Source of the DNA: an uncultured bacterium
GTDB taxonomy: Bacteria; Bacteroidota; Bacteroidia; Chitinophagales; CAIODY01
Direction of reading: 5' to 3'
Assembly: GCA_903871715.1 (NCBI GenBank)
Contig: CAIQHW010000496.1
Location: 1 to 13,175, forward strand
DNA length: 13,175 nt
The notes under the pieces are model-generated. The model saw nothing but the letters and a program-made list of their open reading frames with translations, ran no database searches and was not told the DNA's origin. Of this stretch, positions 8,788 through 13,175 are shown one piece after another. The position numbers and the translations under genes were made by a program. The first letter of the stretch is position 1; each line of letters begins with the position of its first letter.

Positions 8788-9318
8788 TTATTGTGCTGTT
8801 GTGCTTTTTACCATTTCTTTATCAGGCTCCGATAAACCAACAATGGCGTATGTTTTAATGTCGCAAATTTTCATTTCATCTAAAATATCTACCACATTTT
8901 TATACCTGCATTTTTCATCGGGTTTAATTAACACAATCATATTTTTGCGTTCATCGGCTGTTAAATTGGGGCTAACTGCCACATCGTCTTTTCTTTTCAA
9001 CAACGCTTTACGAATGCTTTTTGCACCATCATTAAAGTATCCAACTTCTACAGTTGTTTTGGATGGATCAACGCCCAAGCCAGTGTAGTAAAGCACTCTA
9101 TTATTTTCAGCTAAAATAACAGTGATGGTTTGCGATTCTTTTACTGCTTGAATATCATCTTTCTTTTGTGTTTTATCGGGCATTGCCAAAGCCATCACAT
9201 TGGGTTTGCTAAATGTGGTAGTAACCATAAAAAAGGTAACTAACAAAAAACCCAAATCAACCATGGGTGTCATATCCACTCGTGGACTGCCTTTCTTGCC
9301 TGTGTTTATTTCTGCCAT
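8788..9318 (-). CDS. exbD: ExbD-type biopolymer transport protein (second copy)
   Basis: A 176-residue inner-membrane subunit of the TonB motor. A short basic N-terminus leads into VDMTPMVDLGFLLVTFFM, where D21 at the start of the single membrane helix is the conserved proton-carrying aspartate; D15 is also conserved. The periplasmic part ends with a MIVLIKPDEKCRYKNVVDILDEM block typical of ExbD/TolR. Three bases separate it from the stop of the first exbD, so the two are likely translationally coupled. Two cysteines (C84-region not included; CRYK and KICD, both C-terminal) lie near each other in the periplasmic domain and could pair, which is inference. Two different ExbD subunits in one operon are usual for this phylum. 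Confidence 0.92.
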   Translation of the reverse strand: MAEINTGKKGSPRVDMTPMVDLGFLLVTFFMVTTTFSKPNVMALAMPDKTQKKDDIQAVKESQTITVILAENNRVLYYTGLGVDPSKTTVEVGYFNDGAKSIRKALLKRKDDVAVSPNLTADERKNMIVLIKPDEKCRYKNVVDILDEMKICDIKTYAIVGLSEPDKEMVKSTTAQ

Positions 9319-9321
9319 AAT

Positions 9322-9963
9322 TTATTTTTTTGCTAAAGGGTTTGCTTCTAAATTTGTTACAATACTAAATTGATTCACGTTTTGCTTTTGCAAAATATCA
9401 ATCACATTTTTCACCATCGGATATTTTGAATCTACATCGCCTTTTATTGCCACTTTCAAACTTGGATTGATTCGGCGCAAAGTAATTATCCAATCAAATA
9501 ATTCGCATCGTGCCCAATCATCCGTAGTGTCGGTTTGCACACCTGGAAGCTTTGATGCAAAAGCATCGCGTTCGGCGGTAGGTTTGCTCAACAACTCTTT
9601 CATAGCACTCATAGGCGCACCAAATGGCCCTATACCATTAAACAACACTTTTTCTTCGGGTGTAAATTGCACTTTATATTTTTCGCCCATCAACTCTAAT
9701 GCTTTTACACGAACTTTTTCGCCGTTAAGCGATTGTTCATCAATATCCAAAAAAACTCTGTTGTCTTTTCCAATTTCAATCACCGCTAAATCTTTTGATG
9801 GCACGGCTTGTGAAACAATAGATGATGGAATATCAACTTGCAATGGTTCGGGTGGACGAAATTTTGTTGTCAACATGAAAAACGTAAGCAACAGAAAAGC
9901 CACGTCGCACATGGCAGTCATATCCAACGTCGTACTCTTACGTTTGATTTTTATTTTTCCCAT
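9322..9963 (-). CDS. exbD: ExbD-type biopolymer transport protein (first copy, long form)
   Basis: A 213-residue inner-membrane subunit of the TonB motor. The single membrane helix carries the conserved aspartate in DMTAMCDVAFLLLTFFM (D20), preceded by a basic cytoplasmic tail. A C-terminal ExbD fold is seen from about 167 (LKVAIKGDVDSKYPMVKNVIDIL). Between the usual linker and this fold lies an extra segment of roughly 60 residues (about 92-155, including FNGIGPFGAPMSAMKELL and TTDDWARCELFDW) that is absent from the shorter downstream copy and from classical ~140-residue ExbD. It follows exbB after 115 bp of non-coding DNA and overlaps nothing. The paired long and short copies probably form a mixed ExbD pair inside the ExbB pore; this is inference. 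Confidence 0.92.
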   Translation of the reverse strand: MGKIKIKRKSTTLDMTAMCDVAFLLLTFFMLTTKFRPPEPLQVDIPSSIVSQAVPSKDLAVIEIGKDNRVFLDIDEQSLNGEKVRVKALELMGEKYKVQFTPEEKVLFNGIGPFGAPMSAMKELLSKPTAERDAFASKLPGVQTDTTDDWARCELFDWIITLRRINPSLKVAIKGDVDSKYPMVKNVIDILQKQNVNQFSIVTNLEANPLAKK

Positions 9964-10078
9964 TTTTTATGAAAAGTTATTTGTTATTAGGTTATTTAGT
10001 TATTGAGTAAAGATGAAATGTTTTGCATTTTCCATAAAAACTCAATACCTAAATTCCTGAATAACTTGTTTTAAAAAG
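9964..10078 (-). promoter_or_regulatory. exbB-exbD intercistronic region with hairpin and short repeats
   Basis: A 115-bp gap inside an otherwise tight operon. It contains an inverted repeat TATTGAGT (10001-10008) / ACTCAATA (10040-10047), with a second inner pairing GAAATG / CATTTTC around a TTTTG loop. Next to it are four GTTATT copies (9976, 9983, 9991, 9999; AATAAC on the coding strand) just before the exbD start. No U-run follows the hairpin, so it is not a standard terminator. It could protect the exbB mRNA end or tune ExbB:ExbD ratio; this is inference. Confidence 0.35.
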
Positions 10079-10909
10079 TTAGTGCTTCGATGCAAATGTT
10101 TGTGTTATGGTGAATCCAACTTCTTCAATCGCATAATTCAAATCATCCACCGATGAAGTGAAATAGTTGTACATCACAATAGACAAACCCGAAGTAAAAA
10201 TCCCCAAAGCTGTGTTAATCAAGGCTTCAGAGATACCAGTTGATAATGCTGATGCGTCAGGCGCACCTGCTGCCGACATGGCTGTGAACGAACGAATCAT
10301 CCCCAATACAGTTCCAAACAAACCACCCAAAGTGGCTATGGAAGCGATAGTAGCGATGATGGTTAAATTCTTTTCCAACATCGGCAATTCTAATGAAGTA
10401 GCTTCTTCCACTTCTTTTTGAATGGCTAAAACTTTTTGATCGCGAGATAAATGTGTATCACTTTCCATTTCGGTATATTTATCCAAAGCAGCTCGAACTA
10501 CATTTGCTACCGAACCTTTTTGTTTGTCGCATGCAGCTTTTGCAGCAGCTACATTGCCGCTTTCTAATTGGAATTTAATATTGCGAACAAACGCAGAAAT
10601 ATTGCCACTGCCTTTTGCTTTTGCAATGGTTAATAATCGTTCGATAGTAAAAGTTACCACAGTTAATAAAAAGGTAATCAAAAATGGTACAACTATGCCA
10701 CCTTTATAAACTGTACCCAACAAGTTGATAGGTTTACTACCTTCTTGATTGATGCCGCCTTCGAAGTTTCCGCCGGCTCCTAAAATGAATTTCCAAAGAA
10801 TGAATGAAACTGCAAAAGCTACCGGAATGACAATCATTGCTAAAGAGCTTAAGCCGTTTGAAGCCTTTTGTTGTTGTGTGTTTGCGCTGGTTGATTTGTT
10901 TTCTGCCAT
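10079..10909 (-). CDS. exbB: ExbB-type MotA/TolQ/ExbB proton channel protein
   Basis: A 276-residue inner-membrane channel subunit of the TonB motor. After a hydrophilic Gln/Ser-rich start come membrane helices at about 22-44 and 70-91. A cytoplasmic helical segment follows (about 95-180), then two more helices at about 184-206 and 226-250. The third carries the family signature ATIASIATLGGLFGTVLGMIRSF, and the fourth region has ISEALINTALGIFTSGLSIVMY, the proton-pathway helix with its conserved Thr (T233). The extra first helix is common in Bacteroidota ExbB compared with the three-helix E. coli form. It is the first gene of the operon. The predicted promoter 11021-10992 leaves a leader of about 75 nt. 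Confidence 0.95.
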   Translation of the reverse strand: MAENKSTSANTQQQKASNGLSSLAMIVIPVAFAVSFILWKFILGAGGNFEGGINQEGSKPINLLGTVYKGGIVVPFLITFLLTVVTFTIERLLTIAKAKGSGNISAFVRNIKFQLESGNVAAAKAACDKQKGSVANVVRAALDKYTEMESDTHLSRDQKVLAIQKEVEEATSLELPMLEKNLTIIATIASIATLGGLFGTVLGMIRSFTAMSAAGAPDASALSTGISEALINTALGIFTSGLSIVMYNYFTSSVDDLNYAIEEVGFTITQTFASKH

Positions 10910-10991
10910 GGTGATTAAAATTTTAGTTTTTAAAAATTTGCTTGTTTGTTTTTTATTTGTTTAAGAATGAAATTTGAATTTTTTCGAGCCA

Positions 10992-11021
10992 CAAAAATAG
11001 TTGTACATTTGATAAACGCAA
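10992..11021 (-). promoter_or_regulatory. Promoter of the exbB-exbD-exbD-tonB operon
   Basis: On the minus strand TTG (11021-11019), a 19-nt spacer and TATTTTTG (10999-10992) match the Bacteroidota TTG/TAnnTTTG promoter. It is correctly oriented, with a predicted start near 10985, about 75 nt before the exbB ATG. I see no Fur-like operator overlapping it. Confidence 0.55.
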
Positions 11022-11470
11022 GAGTTGGTAAACTATTTTTTTATTAACAATTTTTTTTGCGCTTGTTGAAATCATTACTCGACAAAATGAACAACGATTC
11101 TTTCTTTTAAAAATTGTACTCTTGAAATCATAAGTCGAAATAAAAATAGAAATGGTTGCATGAAGTTGCAAAATATTTTTGAGCATGGCTAAAATAATTG
11201 GTTTATAAAAGGGCTAATAAAAAAACTGCCCCTGTTGCTTGTAGTTGCGACACTTAAACGCCAAAAAAAATGGAAGATTAATGCCCTTAACACTAACGTT
11301 TTGGGGCTATTTCGCTTCTGTAGCTTAAAATTTTGTTCGTTAGATGGGACTTGTGAGACATATATGGCTTACTATTAGCTAACAGAAAAGAAATGTTTAC
11401 GTATTGAAAACAAAACTTTCGATTTGCCTATTATTTTAAAATGTGTGAATGATATAACAATTGTGAAAAG
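11022..11470. other. AT-rich non-coding spacer
   Basis: No supported gene on either strand. The one minus-strand frame (10953-11186) runs across the exbB promoter, has a Phe/Lys/Ile-rich composition expected of AT-rich DNA and no recognisable motif. The only distinctive structure is the hairpin at 11291-11345. The stretch from about 11228 to 11350 is noticeably less AT-rich than its flanks, as if it were a separate element. Confidence 0.5.
11291..11345 (+). repeat. attC-like imperfect hairpin (tentative)
   Basis: CTAACG (11293-11298) pairs with CGTTAG (11338-11343), and inside it GCTA (11306-11309) pairs with TAGC (11321-11324), extendable by G-T pairs and a TTTT/AAAA block. The terminal loop is 11 nt and there is a 7-nt bulge (11331-11337) on the right arm. 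The right outer box GTTAGAT (11339-11345) fits the integron attC R' consensus GTTRRRY. The left box CACTAAC (11291-11297) fits RYYYAAC only at its last five positions. Size (~55 bp) and two-box layout resemble a small attC site, but no integrase is visible. It may equally be a dispersed intergenic repeat. Confidence 0.22.
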
Positions 11471-11504
11471 TTGTATAACGGCTTAACATGTTATCTTTGT
11501 TATA
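11471..11504 (+). promoter_or_regulatory. Candidate promoter with nested palindrome upstream of methyltransferase
   Basis: TTG (11471-11473), an 18-nt spacer and TATCTTTG (11492-11499) match the Bacteroidota promoter pattern; predicted start near 11506, about 200 nt before the methyltransferase ATG. A 10-bp perfect palindrome TAACATGTTA (11484-11493) overlaps the -7 element. It sits almost concentrically inside a wider dyad TATAAC (11474-11479) / GTTATA (11499-11504), which is the arrangement expected of a repressor site. The ~200-nt leader holds a 36-codon frame (11554-11664) of unknown reality. Confidence 0.35.
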
Positions 11505-11707
11505 TTTATCCACTCAAAGGTAGAAACATCAGAAAACTGTTACAAGCAATTATATGAGTTTCTTTAAATTGTTAAAAATGAATACCACTTTATTTCCTTA
11601 TGGCTTATCTTTATGCTTTTACAATAAAATAGCACGAGCAATTTTGCTTAAAAAGCAACGTTGATTTTTTAAAAAATTTTCAACCAATTTATTTAAACCA
11701 TGAAACC

Positions 11708-12370
11708 ATGCTCAATAAAATCTATACTTATTTTCATAATCCGCTAAAAGGCTGGGACCCTATCAGCGATGCCTATGCTAATAGTTATTCCAACTATTCC
11801 AAGTCCAATTTCGATGCTTCTTGTATAGAAGAATTGAATGCCCTTTGTGGTCATTTAATTGGCAAAACATTAATTGATTTAGGTGGCGGACCTGGGCAAT
11901 ATACTTTAGCATTAGCAAAATATGGTGCATTGGTTACCTGGCGAGATGTGAGTAAAAACTATTTAAAAATAGTTCAACAACAAGCCCAAAAAGAAAATTT
12001 AAACATCGATTTTCAACTTCAATATATGGATACTGCCACAGGAAGTTTTGATGTGGTTTTTAACCGAGTTTGTTTTCATTATTGCATAAATGATAGGGCT
12101 TTTTTAAAAACCATTTACCAACTATTAAACGAAAAGGGTATAGCTTATTTAATTCTTCACAACAAAAACATGGCAAACCTAAAACATAAAAATCTGATAA
12201 AGCGACTCTATAAGTATTTAGTGCACTGCTTAAATACTTATGCTAGTATAAAAATAGGGCATCCTCCATTTGGCCAGTATAAACTAAAAAAAATGCTTTG
12301 CCGATATCCTTTTTCAAAAATTTTAATAGAGCCACATGGCAACAACACTAAAGTAGTGTTGTTTAAATAA
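11708..12370 (+). CDS. Class I SAM-dependent methyltransferase
   Basis: A 220-residue soluble protein. The SAM-binding glycine loop is LIDLGGGPGQYT (55-66), followed by a second strand ending in an acidic residue (VTWRDVS, D80). An FDVVFNRVCFHY block (114-125) and a hydrophobic strand IAYLILHN (145-152) complete the Rossmann-type core. The first ~50 residues (FHNPLKGWDPISDAYANSYS) form the usual helical cap over the cofactor. The C-terminal part is basic and hydrophobic and probably forms the substrate lid; the acceptor cannot be told. Start at 11708 gives the complete cap; an overlapping ATG at 11700 is out of frame. It is a single gene with no operon partners and more AT-rich wording than the backbone genes. 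A 9-bp hairpin (12341-12349 / 12355-12363) overlaps its last codons but lacks a good U-run. Confidence 0.8.
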   Translation: MLNKIYTYFHNPLKGWDPISDAYANSYSNYSKSNFDASCIEELNALCGHLIGKTLIDLGGGPGQYTLALAKYGALVTWRDVSKNYLKIVQQQAQKENLNIDFQLQYMDTATGSFDVVFNRVCFHYCINDRAFLKTIYQLLNEKGIAYLILHNKNMANLKHKNLIKRLYKYLVHCLNTYASIKIGHPPFGQYKLKKMLCRYPFSKILIEPHGNNTKVVLFK

Positions 12371-12637
12371 ATATTTCCTGTTCATTCGTTGTTCTTCAAT
12401 AAAATTGGTACAACTTTGGTTCAAATTATGGAAAGGAATAATTAAAACTGAGGATTTTATTCAGCAAAAGCAATCGAAACTTGTATAGTTTTTATTAAGT
12501 AGAGTCAGCTTCACTTCTACTTCTTCAAAATAATAATTCTATTTCGAGCTTGGTGAAAATAATTTGGGGCGTACTTTTTTTGAAAAAAAATAACCCAATT
12601 TTCTATTTTTTTTTATTTTTGTTAAAAATTACAACTC
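12371..12637. other. AT-rich spacer upstream of the orphan gene
   Basis: No open frame with coding character. Near its right end TATTTTTG (12614-12621) matches the -7 promoter element, but it sits at the end of a long T tract and has no TTG at 18-21 nt upstream (the nearest, 12580-12582, is 31 nt away). It would give a leader of only about 10 nt. I rate it as weak. Confidence 0.3.
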
Positions 12638-13165
12638 ATGATTTTAAACCAAAACGAAACCTTTGGAGGATTACCTTCATTTGTTCAACAAGCTTTTCAA
12701 ACAAAAATATCTAGCCCATCAAAAGATTTATTGCAGGCTGGTATGAGGTTGTACAAGTTTAACGATTTTACGACTTTGCATGGTCCTGATAATAACAATC
12801 TTTCTCCTTGGTGGAGTCCTTATTACGACTATAAACACGATGCAGGCTGGGAACAAAAAGTAAAAATGGCTAAAGCCAATGGTATTAGTGTAAGAGAATG
12901 GGGCAGGCTTACTTCGGCTGTAAAAGAAAATTGGAATTCGCTTTCTTTTCTTCTTGAAATTACGCTTAAAGAACCTGTGTATAGTTTTTTTGGTGGCTTT
13001 GCACAAATGCAACGGATGGATGCTAACAGCACCTCAAAAATGGCTAAGGGCGAAGGAAGAGGTGGAAGTAAAAATTTGCCTGGTGGTGCTACTCAATTTT
13101 ATATTCCCAATCTTACTTCCAATCATGTGAGCCATTGGAAAGTTACGCCACTAAGCAACATGTAA
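12638..13165 (+). CDS. Orphan 175-residue protein, family not recognised
   Basis: A complete frame with an in-frame TAA 13 bases upstream (12623-12625), so the start is ATG 12638 or later. No signal peptide or membrane helix; cytoplasmic as it stands. The composition is that of a folded enzyme-like domain, with many aromatics and conserved-looking blocks. These are GMRLYKF (35-41), LSPWWSPYYDY (55-65), REWGRLTSAVKENWNSL (86-102), LEITLKEPVYSFFGG (106-120) and LPGGATQFYIPNL (147-159). A flexible Gly/Lys/Ser stretch (about 128-146) precedes the last block. An arginine in the first strand, a central strand before PVY and a late GGA-QFYIPN strand recall ADP-ribosyltransferase or TNT-like NAD-glycohydrolase folds; this is a weak resemblance, not an assignment. 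No neighbour suggests a role, and what follows 13165 is outside the window. Confidence 0.72.
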   Translation: MILNQNETFGGLPSFVQQAFQTKISSPSKDLLQAGMRLYKFNDFTTLHGPDNNNLSPWWSPYYDYKHDAGWEQKVKMAKANGISVREWGRLTSAVKENWNSLSFLLEITLKEPVYSFFGGFAQMQRMDANSTSKMAKGEGRGGSKNLPGGATQFYIPNLTSNHVSHWKVTPLSNM

Positions 13166-13175
13166 TGATAGATCG

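Noticed and set aside
11174..11181. TATTTTTG as a plus-strand promoter in the spacer
   Set aside because: The nearest TTG is only 15 nt away, too close, and no gene follows within reach.
10953..11186. 77-residue minus-strand frame upstream of exbB
   Set aside because: It runs over the exbB promoter and has only the biased composition expected of random AT-rich DNA, with no motif.
11200..11470. tRNA or structured RNA gene in the less AT-rich block
   Set aside because: No T-loop (GGTTCRA) or acceptor-stem pairing could be found; the only structure is the attC-like hairpin.
12341..12363. Perfect 9-bp hairpin as methyltransferase terminator
   Set aside because: It overlaps the last codons and is followed by TAAATAAATATTT rather than a U-run, so termination there is uncertain.
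12614..12621. TATTTTTG as promoter of the orphan gene
   Set aside because: No -33 element at the right distance and it lies in a T tract where such matches arise by chance.

Overview
The window looks like chromosomal DNA of a Bacteroidota bacterium, probably in the Chitinophagales/Sphingobacteriia neighbourhood. The evidence is: a giant secreted protein ending in a CHU_C (gliding-motility/type IX secretion, type B) sorting domain; a Bacteroidota-type TonB with a cytoplasmic N-terminus plus a paired-ExbD energy operon; a small CcmD-like membrane protein; AT-rich intergenic DNA; and promoter candidates of the Bacteroidota form TTG-N18..20-TAnnTTTG. Placement below phylum is inference. I see no rRNA, tRNA, CRISPR array or insertion sequence.

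Layout. (1) 2-6001 (+): the 3' 2000 codons of a very large, cysteine-rich, PKD-repeat surface protein whose start lies outside the window. (2) 6021-6059: a near-perfect inverted repeat acting as a shared terminator between two convergent transcription units. (3) 7753-6076 (-): a two-gene unit, a CcmD-family membrane peptide (TTG start) followed 10 nt later by glutamate dehydrogenase, with a clear promoter at 7811-7780. (4) 10909-7910 (-): exbB-exbD-exbD-tonB, the inner-membrane motor that energises TonB-dependent outer-membrane transport. It has a promoter at 11021-10992 and a terminator at 7883-7852. An intercistronic hairpin and a short AATAAC-type repeat lie between exbB and the first exbD. 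(5) 10910-11707: an ~800-bp AT-rich non-coding stretch with the exbB promoter, an attC-like imperfect hairpin (11291-11345), and a candidate promoter with a nested palindrome (11471-11504). (6) 11708-12370 (+): a small SAM-dependent methyltransferase. (7) 12638-13165 (+): an orphan 175-residue protein of unrecognised family, standing alone in AT-rich DNA.

How it fits together. The left ~11 kb is ordinary backbone: secreted surface protein, nitrogen metabolism and energised nutrient uptake. The right ~2.2 kb is different in texture, with sparse single genes, long AT-rich spacers and no operon, and looks like an accessory segment. The least explained items are the orphan protein at 12638-13165, the attC-like structure, and the pairing of a CcmD-like peptide with glutamate dehydrogenase. 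I did not find a convincing complete new multi-gene system.
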